Of a DNA stretch of 61,375 nucleotides, positions 35,051-44,732 are shown piece after piece. The notes below the pieces were generated by a model, which searched no databases, was not told the DNA's origin, and saw only the letters and a list, made by a program, of their open reading frames with translations. Positions within the stretch are counted from its first letter, which is position 1. Every line of letters begins with the position of its first letter. The stretch is taken from NCBI GenBank assembly GCA_945882415.1, contig CAMCWC010000016.1, positions 1 to 61,375 on the forward strand, given 5' to 3'. The position numbers were made by a program, and so were the translations under genes. The stretch is from Chthonomonas calidirosea. GTDB taxonomy: Bacteria; Armatimonadota; Fimbriimonadia; Fimbriimonadales; Fimbriimonadaceae.

Positions 35051-36424
35051 CTACTGCGGCGCGGCGGCGGCGATTCCCGGGAATCGACTGTCGACCCGGG
35101 GCCGTCGATTCGGCGACCTCGCCACAACGTCTCCGGCACCTCGGTCAAACGAGGTGCCACCGCCGTCATCCTGGAGATTCGGACCAACGCTGTAGACGAT
35201 GATCGAATCATCAAGCAGCTTTACGAGCAACGGCTTTCCAGAGAACGGGTCGAGCCGCTCGGCTCGAAGTTTCTCGCTTACGTCTTTTCGCTCCGAAGGC
35301 GGGGTTGCGGCGATGAGGGCGAGCAAAGAAACGCATCGCGAGAGGGCAACCGTTCGCGTCAAGGATGTTGGAATCTGGTTGTAGCTCGGAATGGTTCGGG
35401 TAGCTAGCCATGCTTGCCAGGTCCGATCTTCCTCTCTCAGTTGATCAATCTTTAGCAGCTCAATGCCCGCTTTCCCAAGATCGTCAACCGATCTCGGCGC
35501 GGCTTCAATGAGCGCCCGATAGCGTGCCAGCAGCTTAGCTTCCATCGCGTCTTGCACCGCGCCGAGCTTCACTAGCTTGAAATTTCTGACAAAGCGCTCT
35601 TCCGTGCTTTGATCCTCAGGGGCTGGGACAGCGTTCAGCCACTTCTCCGGATCGGATCGAAACCTCTTTGTCGCTAACTGGCCGAATGCGGGTTCATAGA
35701 CAACGTAGGTTCGCAGGTCTGGCAAGCTTGGAAAACTATCCAAGACACCCGCGATCTCGTTGAGAAACTTAGGGTGTTGCTCGTGCTCTCCGACGAGAGA
35801 CATACATTCGGCGAGAATTCGATTTCGGATCCCAGCTGCAACCAGCTGCGAACCCAGTGTGCGTTCCCGCCCAAAGTGGGTGGACATGGCGAGCGCCGTT
35901 TGAATTTCGGAAATCGCTCCTTTAAAGTCACCCGCTTCGGCCCGGCCACGGGCGCTGGTCATCAGCAGTCGAGCTGCGACTGGTGCCTCTTCAAACTCGG
36001 GAACACCAACGGCGTTTCCGTTCGCTTCTCTCGAGAAGGCACAGTCTGGAAACTTCGCTGCGTCTCTGAACCTCTGGAGCGTCACTTCCGCGTTTTTCAG
36101 CGCGGCTGCTCTCTCCGCGACCGATACGGTTTCTCCATCGATCGATTCATTCGAATCAAGAATTTTGGACTGTCGCTCATCTTTGGCGAGCAAAAGTTGC
36201 ATCGATCCGAAGGCCTTTCGGTAGGCGCCCGCCGCGTTGCTTTCGACCGGAATCTTCCGATTCAGTTCACTGGAGTCTAGAATGCCCCCAACGGCTTTGA
36301 TGGCTTCGCGTTCTCGTAATAGCTGGGCTGACGTTTGCGAGGCATAGGCTCCGTATCCGGCCGCAACAATAACGGTAACGGCCCCGAGGCCAATGAGTAC
36401 ACCTTTAATTCGCTTGTCGCTCAT
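35051..36424 (-). CDS. Exported or membrane-anchored protein of unknown function
   Basis: A 457-residue protein with an N-terminal signal anchor (about 7-28), a long helical body without a recognised domain, and a C-terminal motif DPFSGKPLLVKLLDDSIIVYSVGPNLQDDGG. That last motif is common at the end of uncharacterised secreted proteins in planctomycetes and related phyla, which have a similar helical body. It is probably periplasmic. It stops two bases from the convergent pdxS stop. The role is unknown. Confidence 0.75.
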   Translation of the reverse strand: MSDKRIKGVLIGLGAVTVIVAAGYGAYASQTSAQLLREREAIKAVGGILDSSELNRKIPVESNAAGAYRKAFGSMQLLLAKDERQSKILDSNESIDGETVSVAERAAALKNAEVTLQRFRDAAKFPDCAFSREANGNAVGVPEFEEAPVAARLLMTSARGRAEAGDFKGAISEIQTALAMSTHFGRERTLGSQLVAAGIRNRILAECMSLVGEHEQHPKFLNEIAGVLDSFPSLPDLRTYVVYEPAFGQLATKRFRSDPEKWLNAVPAPEDQSTEERFVRNFKLVKLGAVQDAMEAKLLARYRALIEAAPRSVDDLGKAGIELLKIDQLREEDRTWQAWLATRTIPSYNQIPTSLTRTVALSRCVSLLALIAATPPSERKDVSEKLRAERLDPFSGKPLLVKLLDDSIIVYSVGPNLQDDGGGTSFDRGAGDVVARSPNRRPRVDSRFPGIAAAAPQ

Positions 36425-36478
36425 TCTCAGCCTGCGAGTTACTACTCTCGCCCCCCAATCCTAGCCGAAATTATTCCG

Positions 36479-36817
36479 CTATGCAACTCGCGCAGCTTTC
36501 TGACGCGCGTAGTTGGCGCTTTTATCGAGCCAGAACATAAAGACATCCATGTTGTCCAGCACATCGCGCGGCATCTTCACGTACTCGCGCATCGGTTCCA
36601 TATCCGCGTCGGGCTTCATGGGCCCCGATCCGGGCAGCTTTAGGGCTTCTTGGATATCGTCCGGAGAAAGCTTGAATCCAATGTCTTCGCCAATCAGGAA
36701 GGCGAACATCTTTTCCCCAGTGTAGACGCCCATGCCACCGAACATACGGCGGGCACGGACATCATAGGCTTCTGCAGCCCGCATGATCTGCTCGTAACGA
36801 AGCGGTCGGTAGACCAT
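36479..36817 (-). CDS. TfoX N-terminal-domain protein
   Basis: A 112-residue protein consisting only of a TfoX/Sxy N-terminal domain: ARRMFGGMGVYTGEKMFAFLIGEDIGFKLSPD, and a closing helix (MDVFMFWLDKSANYARQK). Full TfoX regulates competence in gamma-proteobacteria, but single-domain versions are widespread and of unknown role. The link to competence is weak, though a comEC pair and a prepilin gene are also in this window. Confidence 0.85.
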   Translation of the reverse strand: MVYRPLRYEQIMRAAEAYDVRARRMFGGMGVYTGEKMFAFLIGEDIGFKLSPDDIQEALKLPGSGPMKPDADMEPMREYVKMPRDVLDNMDVFMFWLDKSANYARQKAARVA

Positions 36818-36912
36818 GTTGAGTTCCCTTCAAGCCGTTGAACTGGACACCCCAATAGGGTTTCCACCCGGCCTCAAGCATTGTACCAAAGGTCGCCTTG
36901 GAACCCAAGTAC

Positions 36913-37476
36913 TTATTGTGTTGAGATCGAATCTGCCACAGGTCGAACTCGCGGTTCCAGCTGCGCAATGATGTTTTGTCCCAGCGGGCCCACCGTTTGG
37001 GCACCAAACCCAGGCCTTGGCGATCCAGGCAACCAGGCAATAACATCGGAAACGGGTACGGGGCCAAAGTTTCGAGAGTCCGAACTCTTTCTCAAGTTAT
37101 CCCCAACGACGTAAATGTGATTCTCTGGCACCGTCGCGATCCGATAGTAGTCGGGCGCCAGGTTCTTTGAAGGAACAACTTCGACCATATCCCACAGTTC
37201 GCCCATCCGCTTCCATTGCAAGTACGAGTCGCCGGCAACGAAAGCAACCCGCTTCAACAGAACTCCGTTCTCGGTCTTCACCACCACCACATCATCTCGT
37301 TTGAGTTGGGGCAACCGACGGTCGACGACGACAAACTGCCAATCTCGGTAGGTTGGTGACATCGATTCGCCACTCACCACCATTGGCCGATAGGGCTGCA
37401 CCGTATATACGGTCAGCACTACTACGGCAGCAGCCAGAGCTTTGATTGAGTATTTGATTGACAGAACGTGCGCCAC
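36913..37476 (-). CDS. lepB: Signal peptidase I
   Basis: Cleaves signal peptides from exported proteins at the outer face of the inner membrane. The 187-residue protein has one N-terminal membrane helix (about 10-28), box B with the catalytic serine (VSGESMSPTY), box D with the catalytic lysine (LLKRVAFVAGDSY) and box E (VPENHIYVVGDNLRKSSDSRNFGPV). It is short, as in Gram-positive-type enzymes. Divergent from polA with a 131-base gap. Confidence 0.93.
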   Translation of the reverse strand: MAHVLSIKYSIKALAAAVVVLTVYTVQPYRPMVVSGESMSPTYRDWQFVVVDRRLPQLKRDDVVVVKTENGVLLKRVAFVAGDSYLQWKRMGELWDMVEVVPSKNLAPDYYRIATVPENHIYVVGDNLRKSSDSRNFGPVPVSDVIAWLPGSPRPGFGAQTVGPLGQNIIAQLEPRVRPVADSISTQ

Positions 37477-37596
37477 TGTGATTCCCTATGCTTCGGGCTG
37501 GGAGTTGAATTCCGTCCCCGTGCTCGCTTACACGCAAATCATAGGGGCAGGTTCTCCCAAAGAACGCAGAAGCGGTAGAAAGGCCCACGTGAGCGG

Positions 37597-37602
37597 TAAC
37601 GT
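37597..37602 (+). promoter_or_regulatory. Candidate -10 box of polA
   Basis: TAACGT, five bases before the polA GTG start codon, without a Shine-Dalgarno sequence. Confidence 0.35.
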
Positions 37603-37607
37603 AAGAC

Positions 37608-40190
37608 GTGGATCGTCGGCGTTTTGTTGTCATTGATGGGTATTCCCTCCTATACCGAGCATTCTTCGCGACCCGCTATCTCAGCACGAGCGACGGCCGG
37701 CCCACCAATGCGCTGTTCGGCTTCACCTCGATGCTTTTCAACCTTTTCGAAAAGCTCGAGCCGGTCGCCATCGTCGTTGCCCTAGATGCCCCGGTCAAAA
37801 CATTTCGGCACGATGCGTTTGCCGAGTACAAAGGAACACGAAAGGAGACCGCAGACGAACTGAAGGTTCAGTTGCACGACGCCCGGGAACTGATTGCCGC
37901 TCTTGGCATCCCAAGCATTGAAGTCCCAGGCTACGAAGCCGATGACGTCGTCGGCACGCTCTCGAAGTTGGCCGAAGATCACGGTTACGACACCACGATT
38001 GTTACCGGCGACCTGGATTCCCTCCAGCTTGTTGACAACTGCGTTTCGGTGTTGACCCTCAAGACCGGGGTGACGGATACCGTGACCTACGATCCTGCCG
38101 CTGTGGTCGAGCGCTACGGCTTCGGACCCGAGTTTGTGCCCGACTTCAAGGCGATCAAAGGCGATACCAGCGACAACATCCCCGGCGTTCCGGGAATCGG
38201 TGACAAGGGAGCGGCGGAGCTGATTAACTCTTTCGGCACCATCGAAAACATGCTCGAGAAGTGGTCCGAGCTTCCGGAGAAATACCGAAAGAAGATGGAC
38301 GGCAATCAAGAGCAAATGCGCCAAAGCAAGTGGCTCGCCACCATCGTGCGTGAAGTTCCGCTGGAGTTCGGTTTCGAGCCGTACGTCCTGAGCAATGAGG
38401 CCATGGAAGCGGCGGTTGCGATGATGGACAAGCTCGAGTTCCGCGGCCTCGTGAAACGTGCTCCCGGTGTGCTCGGCAAGTACCTAGAGGGTGCCGCCGA
38501 CCGCGAACCGGTGGTGCAAGTCGTCGAAGAGGCGCTGTCTGTTCGGGAAGAAAAACTCACATCGGGAGATGAGCTTGCCGCCTTTGTCGGCGACGGCGAA
38601 TTCTCCATCTTCCTTCCTGCAGGCGTTGCTCGCCAAGACCTCTTTGACGAGCCGGAGCGATGGGCATTTGTCGGCTCTGGTGATGCTGCCGCGGAGGTCC
38701 CCGAAGCTTTGGCACTCGAGCTTCTCGCCAAGAATCCGGAGCGAGCAATCCTTCATGATGCGAAGCCTGTCATTCGGCGCTTGGGTCAAGAGCTGACGCC
38801 CGGCTTTGACACGATGCTCGCCGCCTTTGTGCTTCGGTCGGAGCGGTCCAATTACCCGCTGCGCGAACTCGTGCAGGGCTACCTGGAGGTTGCTCCGCCG
38901 AGCACGGGAGCGCAGATGGCAGTCGGACTCTATCAAGTCCGCCGGGTCCTCACAGACCGTCTAGAAAAAGAAGGTCAGCTTTCGGTGCTCACCGGCATCG
39001 AGCAACCGCTTATCCCAATCCTGGCCAAGATGGAGAAGCTGGGCATTGCGGCGGATAAGACGCAGTTCCGAGAGTTCTCCGCGACCCTTTTGATCGAAAT
39101 CGAGCGACTTACGGCAACCATTCACAAGCTCGCAGGCCGAGAGTTCACCATCGGTTCTCCAAAGCAATTGGGCGAAGTGCTCTTCGATGAGTTGAAACTG
39201 CCCGGCGCACAAAAGACCAAGACCGGCTACGCGACCGGCGTTGAAGTTCTGGGCGACCTAGCTGCCGAGCATGAAATTGTCGCGGAAGTCTTGAACTGGC
39301 GCGAACTCACGAAGCTGAAGTCGACCTATGCCGACGCGCTGGAGCGGATGGTGCGGGAAGACGGAAGGATCCACACGACCTACCACCAGACCGGCGCCGC
39401 CACCGGACGTCTGTCTTCCAACGACCCCAACCTGCAAAACATCCCTATCCGTACCGAGCTTGGCCGCGGCATTCGCAAGGCGTTCAAAGCTGCCCCTGGC
39501 TACACGCTCGCATCGCTGGACTACAGCCAAATCGAACTCCGCGTCCTAGCCCACCTGTGCGAAGAGCCCCAGCTCGTGCGGGCCTTCAACGAGCGCGAAG
39601 ACGTTCACACCGTCACCGCGCAGGCCATGTTCCCGGGTGAGTCGGTTTCGAAAGAGAAGCGACGTCTGGCAAAAATGCTCAACTACGCGGTTCTATACGG
39701 CGTCACGGAGTTTGGTCTGGCACAGCAGCTCGGGATCGGCTTTGGCGTTAGCGAAGCCCGGGAGCTCATCAAGCAATACAACGAGCGATTCCCAAGCGTG
39801 AAGGAGTTCACGCAGTCGATCATCGCCGAAGCGAAATCCAAGGGCTTCACGACGACGCTCCGAGGCCGCCGTCGGTACTTCCCGGACATTCACGCCAGCC
39901 GCCTCAACGACCGAAAGTACGCGGAGCGACAGGCAATGAACGCACCAATTCAGGGCACCGCGGCCGACATGCTGAAGCTCGCGATGCTCAAATGCTCAGC
40001 TGTCCTGGCGGATTCGCCTTCTCGAATGCTGCTGAACGTGCACGACGAAATCGTTTTCGAAATTGCAGACGGCGATGAGGCAGTGGTCGCAAAGCTCCGC
40101 GACGCGATGGAGCAAGCCTTGCCGCTCAGCGTTCCGGTGGAAGTGGACGCCAAGCTTGGCGAGAACTGGAACGAAATGACGGTCGTTTGA
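37608..40190 (+). CDS. polA: DNA polymerase I
   Basis: Gap-filling and Okazaki-fragment polymerase, 860 residues. Residues 1-290 are the 5'-3' exonuclease (VVIDGYSLLYRAFFA, GYEADDVVGTLSKLAE, IKGDTSDNIPGVPGIGDKGA). Residues 310-450 have the 3'-5' exonuclease fold but lack the DxE catalytic motif (the strand reads EFSIFLPAG), so proofreading is probably absent, as in Taq polymerase. The polymerase domain has motif A LASLDYSQIELRVLAHL, motif B RRLAKMLNYAVLYGV and motif C LLNVHDEIVFE. Start is GTG at 37608. Confidence 0.97.
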   Translation: MDRRRFVVIDGYSLLYRAFFATRYLSTSDGRPTNALFGFTSMLFNLFEKLEPVAIVVALDAPVKTFRHDAFAEYKGTRKETADELKVQLHDARELIAALGIPSIEVPGYEADDVVGTLSKLAEDHGYDTTIVTGDLDSLQLVDNCVSVLTLKTGVTDTVTYDPAAVVERYGFGPEFVPDFKAIKGDTSDNIPGVPGIGDKGAAELINSFGTIENMLEKWSELPEKYRKKMDGNQEQMRQSKWLATIVREVPLEFGFEPYVLSNEAMEAAVAMMDKLEFRGLVKRAPGVLGKYLEGAADREPVVQVVEEALSVREEKLTSGDELAAFVGDGEFSIFLPAGVARQDLFDEPERWAFVGSGDAAAEVPEALALELLAKNPERAILHDAKPVIRRLGQELTPGFDTMLAAFVLRSERSNYPLRELVQGYLEVAPPSTGAQMAVGLYQVRRVLTDRLEKEGQLSVLTGIEQPLIPILAKMEKLGIAADKTQFREFSATLLIEIERLTATIHKLAGREFTIGSPKQLGEVLFDELKLPGAQKTKTGYATGVEVLGDLAAEHEIVAEVLNWRELTKLKSTYADALERMVREDGRIHTTYHQTGAATGRLSSNDPNLQNIPIRTELGRGIRKAFKAAPGYTLASLDYSQIELRVLAHLCEEPQLVRAFNEREDVHTVTAQAMFPGESVSKEKRRLAKMLNYAVLYGVTEFGLAQQLGIGFGVSEARELIKQYNERFPSVKEFTQSIIAEAKSKGFTTTLRGRRRYFPDIHASRLNDRKYAERQAMNAPIQGTAADMLKLAMLKCSAVLADSPSRMLLNVHDEIVFEIADGDEAVVAKLRDAMEQALPLSVPVEVDAKLGENWNEMTVV

Positions 40191-40207
40191 CCTGCGGCGT
40201 GATCTAG

Positions 40208-41035
40208 CTAGCCTGCGCGGCGGGGCTCAACTGGTTGCAGAATCGCCCGCCGCTCCGGCGATAGTCGGTCGAGTAACGCGGCCGAGTACTCATAGCCAAA
40301 CCGCGTCGCACCCCAGCAGACGCCGTAGCGATAGATCGTGATCCGTCTTTCGCCAGGATTCGTCCTGCTGCTCCCGCCGTGCATCAGACCATCGACGAAC
40401 AACAAGGCATCGCCGCGGTCGAGATAGACCGGAATTGCTCCGGGCAAGGCGTCCATCCGGTCCCCTCGTCCGTAATCGCCCGCAAGCGGATGAGGGAAGT
40501 TGCTCTTATGGCTTCCTGGAATCACCATCGTCGGCCCGTCACCCTCGTGAATGTTTGTCAGGGCCAGAATCACGTTCACCTGCCCGCAACGGAAAACGCC
40601 GTGCTCGTACTTATAGGCTCCCCGGAGTGCTCCTTGAAACCCACCGGAGTGAACCGGGTGATGGCCACCCTCGGTGCGCACGGACAGTATGCATTCGTCC
40701 AAAAACAGCCCCTGCACATAGCTCCCTTCCTCGCCGCACCAATGACGGGCGTAGTTCACCCAAGAGGGATGATCGATCAGCTCCTCAAACGGCTCGCCAA
40801 GCTCGACCGCGTTGTGCATCTCGAGGCCTGTTTCTTTGGTGTAGTCCCTTCGTTGCGCGTTGCCAATCCATTCGCCAAACTCCACCGATGGCAAGGCGTC
40901 AATCGCCGAATTGATTCGGTCCACCAGTTCCGCAGAGGCCGCTTGGCGAAGGACCAAGTAACCGTTCAGATCGAAAAAGAAGTCGTCCAACGCACTTGGT
41001 TGTCGCGGTTCCACGCCTTCCAGTCTAGTGCTCAA
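40208..41035 (-). CDS. Phytanoyl-CoA dioxygenase (PhyH) family protein
   Basis: A 275-residue Fe(II)/2-oxoglutarate dioxygenase-like protein. It opens with FFFDLNGYLVLRQAAS, typical of PhyH, and has a beta-helix core with HHPVHSGGFQG, GDGPTMVIPGSHKSNFPHP and a C-terminal metal/oxoglutarate site LMHGGSSRTNPGERRITIYRY. The usual HxD iron pair is not obvious, so catalysis is uncertain. The TTG start at 41035 has no ribosome binding site. Substrate unknown; no natural-product cluster surrounds it. Confidence 0.82.
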   Translation of the reverse strand: MSTRLEGVEPRQPSALDDFFFDLNGYLVLRQAASAELVDRINSAIDALPSVEFGEWIGNAQRRDYTKETGLEMHNAVELGEPFEELIDHPSWVNYARHWCGEEGSYVQGLFLDECILSVRTEGGHHPVHSGGFQGALRGAYKYEHGVFRCGQVNVILALTNIHEGDGPTMVIPGSHKSNFPHPLAGDYGRGDRMDALPGAIPVYLDRGDALLFVDGLMHGGSSRTNPGERRITIYRYGVCWGATRFGYEYSAALLDRLSPERRAILQPVEPRRAG

Positions 41036-41053
41036 AACCGCGCTTGAACAGGG

Positions 41054-43816
41054 CTAGCCGGTACTTTGCATTGCTGCGGCGAGGCCAGCGATCGTTTGCA
41101 ACATCGCTTCTCGCCAAGGGCCGGACTGCTGCTCGTCACTCAGGTCACCCCAGGCTCGCATCAGATATATCTGCATCATCGAAAGCGGCATCACCGCCGG
41201 ATTTCGGAAGTGGATCGTATTGCGAACCACCGTTGCTTCAGACAAAAGGTGTTTCTGCTCCGTTATCAATAGGATGGCTTCGACACTTCGGGCATATTCC
41301 TCATCGATCAGGCGCTGAACGTCGGCAACTTCGGGATCGGAAATGTGCTCGGAGTATTTTCTCGCCGTTTCCAGGTGAGCTCGAGCCAACTCCAGTTGGG
41401 CATTAGCGATGACGGTGCGGAAGAACGGCCATTCTCTCGCCATCTTCTGTAGCGTTGTTCGACCATCTTCGGTCGCCGTCATCTCGGCCAGGGCCGTCCC
41501 AATGCCGTACCAGCCCACTACCGTCGCGCGATTTTGCACCCAGGCAAAGTTCCAAGGAATAGCGCGCAAACCCTCGATGCCAGAGATGGCCTGCCCGGGC
41601 CGGAACACTGGTCGTGAGGCAATCGGTAGCAAGGCGATGTGCTCGATCGGAGTCGCCTGCGTGTAGAAATCCCAGAACTTCGGATGATCGTAAACCAGAG
41701 CCCGATACTTGGCTCGGCTAGTCTCCGAGAGCTTCTGCATGATCTCACGGTATTCCGTTTCCGGGTTCACCTTCGCCGGTATGTGCGGCTGGGCGGCAAG
41801 CAGTCCGGCCGAAACAATTTGTTCCAAGTGCCGATGAGCAATCGGCGGTAGGGCATAGCGGAAGCTGATGACTTCGCCTTGCTCGGTGAAGCGAATGCGC
41901 CCTTGGAAGGTGCCCTCGGGCTGCGATAGGATGGCTCGGTTCGCGCGACCGCCGCCTCGTCCAACCGTTCCTCCCCGACCATGGAAAAGCCGGATGCTAA
42001 CTCCCGTTTCTCGTTGCACCGCCGCCACTTCGGCCAAGGTTTGCTGCAGGTACCAGTTTGCCGCCAAGAAGCCGCCGTCTTTGCTGGAGTCGCTGTATCC
42101 CAGCATCACTTCCTGAACATTTCCGCGGAGTTCGACGTGCTCTTTGTAGAGCGGCAAGCTCAACAATTCGCGAAGGAGACCGCCAGAACGCTGCAGGTCA
42201 TCGATGGTTTCAAAGAGCGGAACCACATCCAAGCTAACGCCCGCTTCTTTGGCAAACACCAGAACCTCCAAGATGTCGCTGAGGCCGTGGGTCATCGAAA
42301 CAATGTAAGTTTCCGCCGCAATCTTTCCTAATTCCCGATGGGAACGGCTGAGGATGGTAAAGACATCGAGCACCCGGTGGAGCGCTTCGCTTTTCTCGCA
42401 ATTCTGAGGAAGCAGCGGTCTCGGATTCTGAATTTCCTGCTCCAGAAGCCGGACCTTTTCTTCTTCGGGAAGCAGCGCATAGTCTTGCGGGCTGGCGAGC
42501 ACTCCGCCAAGCGCGAGCATTTCACCCAAAGCAATCGCATGCTCGTCGCTGTGCTGGCGCACATCAAGCGATGCCAAGTGGAATCCGAAAATTTCGACTT
42601 GCCGAATCAAATGCGGCAATTGACCATCCGCGGAGAGAACTTCGGCTGAGTTGTTTCGGAGGCTGTCTTGGACAATCCGTAGATCCGCAACGAACTCGTC
42701 TGGAGAATGGTAGGCGTTCGGGAATCCATCGCGCCGGCCGGTCGACTTCATCGCAATCGCTTGGTCCAGCGTTGCCTGAAGCCGCATTTCGCAGCCGAGT
42801 AAGAGCAACACGTACGGCTCTTGAGCGTATCGATCTTTCGAGATTCGGCTGTACGGAAGCTTCTCGAAGTAGTCGCCCAAACGATCGATCAGTTCAGGGC
42901 TGACGTTCATTAACTTGACGCTTTGCGTCAGAGTCTTACGCAAAGTCTCGGTACTGCGAACGTAAACTTCCAGGACCAAACGCCGGTGCTCTAGCAACGT
43001 GTTCCAAGTGGTTTCCGGAGTGACGTTCGGATTACCATCGCGGTCTCCGCCCACCCACGAGCGGTAACGCATCACCACCGGGCAGGATCGTTGCTCGCCT
43101 GGGAACACCTCCGCGAAGGCGAGATCGAGGTCTCGATGCAGCCACGGCACCACGTCCAAAATGGTTCGTTCGAAGAAGTAAAGCGCGTTGCGAACTTCCT
43201 CGTCTACGGTCAGACGAGTTCCGCGCATCTCGTCGGTTTGCCAAAGCTGGGTGAGGAGTCGTTCAACTTCGCCTAACGATGTGCCGACCGCGTCCAGCTT
43301 TTCTTGAAGGGAAGGCGGTGCTTCCGCTTCCGCAAGGCAGATGGCGATGGCTTGAAGTTTGTCGAGAACCGACTTACGTTTCGCTTCGGTCGGGTGCGCG
43401 GTCAGGGTCGGAACAATTTCGAGCCCTTGGATCAGGGACATCACTTCGTCGGCGCTGTGCCCTCGAGCCTTCAGCTGGTACATCGCCTCCAAAATGGATT
43501 CGCGGCGGATACCCTTCCGCGACCGGTTGACTCGCACGATTTCCTTCTGTTCGGCGACGTTTAGGAGCTGGAACAGAACGGTGAACGCTCGTGCAAGATC
43601 GCGAACAAAGATCGGGTCGCGAAACTCGACTTGCGCGCCAAATGGAGCGTCTTTCGTAGACAAAAGCTGCCGAGCGAGATCAATGAGTCGGTCCTGTCCC
43701 TGGGAGGACAGGACCTTGCCAAGCAAGCGATCCAGAGTTCGGAGATCATGCGAGAGCTCCGGGCTTAGCCCGTAAGATTCGGGCTCAATGTTCAAAAAGG
43801 ATCGATGGCTTGGCAT
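41054..43816 (-). CDS. ppc: Phosphoenolpyruvate carboxylase
   Basis: Fixes bicarbonate onto PEP to give oxaloacetate, refilling the TCA cycle. The 920-residue length is standard. Signatures: LTAHPTEAKRKSVLDKL (catalytic His), SWVGGDRDGNPNVTPE, the second active-site block MLGYSDSSKDGGFLAANWY, and FHGRGGTVGRGGG. The C-terminal end QSTG deviates from the frequent NTG, a region involved in aspartate inhibition. It is followed by PhyH after 18 bases. Confidence 0.97.
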   Translation of the reverse strand: MPSHRSFLNIEPESYGLSPELSHDLRTLDRLLGKVLSSQGQDRLIDLARQLLSTKDAPFGAQVEFRDPIFVRDLARAFTVLFQLLNVAEQKEIVRVNRSRKGIRRESILEAMYQLKARGHSADEVMSLIQGLEIVPTLTAHPTEAKRKSVLDKLQAIAICLAEAEAPPSLQEKLDAVGTSLGEVERLLTQLWQTDEMRGTRLTVDEEVRNALYFFERTILDVVPWLHRDLDLAFAEVFPGEQRSCPVVMRYRSWVGGDRDGNPNVTPETTWNTLLEHRRLVLEVYVRSTETLRKTLTQSVKLMNVSPELIDRLGDYFEKLPYSRISKDRYAQEPYVLLLLGCEMRLQATLDQAIAMKSTGRRDGFPNAYHSPDEFVADLRIVQDSLRNNSAEVLSADGQLPHLIRQVEIFGFHLASLDVRQHSDEHAIALGEMLALGGVLASPQDYALLPEEEKVRLLEQEIQNPRPLLPQNCEKSEALHRVLDVFTILSRSHRELGKIAAETYIVSMTHGLSDILEVLVFAKEAGVSLDVVPLFETIDDLQRSGGLLRELLSLPLYKEHVELRGNVQEVMLGYSDSSKDGGFLAANWYLQQTLAEVAAVQRETGVSIRLFHGRGGTVGRGGGRANRAILSQPEGTFQGRIRFTEQGEVISFRYALPPIAHRHLEQIVSAGLLAAQPHIPAKVNPETEYREIMQKLSETSRAKYRALVYDHPKFWDFYTQATPIEHIALLPIASRPVFRPGQAISGIEGLRAIPWNFAWVQNRATVVGWYGIGTALAEMTATEDGRTTLQKMAREWPFFRTVIANAQLELARAHLETARKYSEHISDPEVADVQRLIDEEYARSVEAILLITEQKHLLSEATVVRNTIHFRNPAVMPLSMMQIYLMRAWGDLSDEQQSGPWREAMLQTIAGLAAAMQSTG

Positions 43817-43826
43817 GAGAATCGGC

Positions 43827-44693
43827 TCAGCAACTTGCTAAGTAAGCGCCGCTGGCCAGAAGACCGGCTTTTTCGCCTTCTTCCGAGCCATTGAAGTTCT
43901 CATCTTCGAGTTCAATGCTTACCATTCCATCGTAGCCGGATTTTTCCAAGATTCGGAAAACTTCGACCCATCGAGTTTCGCCGTGACCAGGGATGGTGTA
44001 GCGCCACGAGGCCCCACCAAATCCGTGCTCCGCGCCAAAGGTCGACTGCTGCTCATAGCCGTACTCGTATTGAGCCTCGGCCATGACTTCGGTGTCCTTT
44101 CCGTGGACATGGTAGACGCGATCTTTGAACTCGTGCAGGAAGCGAATTGGATCGATTCCCATTCGGATCAAGTGCGACGGATCGTAGTTGATGCCAATCG
44201 CCATCGAGCCAACTGCCTCGAAGGTCGCGCGGTAGGTTTCTGGCGTGCAGCAAAGCGCACCCGCGCCTGGCCAGCCTTCCATCACGAGTCGACCGTTATT
44301 GGCCTCAAGAATTGGAGCAAGCGCCTTCAGGCCAAGCACCATCGAATCGAAGTTGTCCTTGCGAGGTCGCGCGGCGTCGGCAGGGAGCATGACGGTGAAG
44401 TAGTTGCGAATTCCGTGACCCCCGAAAGCCGTGATCTTGGTTTCCAGAGCGGCGACGGCGGCGGCACGCTTTTCTTCATCGGGGCTCATCAGGTCGGAAG
44501 AAAAGGCATCGACCGATCCGACGGTAAGGCCAGCGGAGAGAATGGCTTCGGCATCGGCAACCTCGTTGCCAATATCAATCCCGCCAAAGCCGTTTTCTTT
44601 GGCAAAACTGATGACCGAGGAAATGTCCTTTTGCCAGTCAGACCAGCCTCGTCGGAAGCCGATAGGAAATGAACCAGTTCGAGTTGCAAGCAT
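43827..44693 (-). CDS. Sugar phosphate isomerase/epimerase-like TIM barrel
   Basis: A 288-residue protein of the xylose isomerase-like TIM barrel family (AP endonuclease 2 superfamily): NGFGGIDIGNEVADAEAILSAG, RLVMEGWPGAG, IGINYDPSHLIRMGIDPI (metal ligands), VYHVHGKDTEV and MVSIELEDENF with a late metal-binding glutamate. These enzymes isomerise or epimerise sugars or inositol derivatives; the substrate is unknown. The ATG at 44693 starts the conserved MLATRTGSFPIGF; an ATG ten codons earlier is possible. It is divergent from rimO. Confidence 0.85.
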   Translation of the reverse strand: MLATRTGSFPIGFRRGWSDWQKDISSVISFAKENGFGGIDIGNEVADAEAILSAGLTVGSVDAFSSDLMSPDEEKRAAAVAALETKITAFGGHGIRNYFTVMLPADAARPRKDNFDSMVLGLKALAPILEANNGRLVMEGWPGAGALCCTPETYRATFEAVGSMAIGINYDPSHLIRMGIDPIRFLHEFKDRVYHVHGKDTEVMAEAQYEYGYEQQSTFGAEHGFGGASWRYTIPGHGETRWVEVFRILEKSGYDGMVSIELEDENFNGSEEGEKAGLLASGAYLASC

Positions 44694-44720
44694 CGTGGGA
44701 GACGATACCGGACAACCAAC

Positions 44721-44726
44721 CATAAT
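44721..44726 (+). promoter_or_regulatory. Candidate -10 box of rimO
   Basis: CATAAT, six bases before the rimO GTG start. A transcript starting seven bases after it would have no leader. Confidence 0.4.
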
Positions 44727-44732
44727 TCAGGG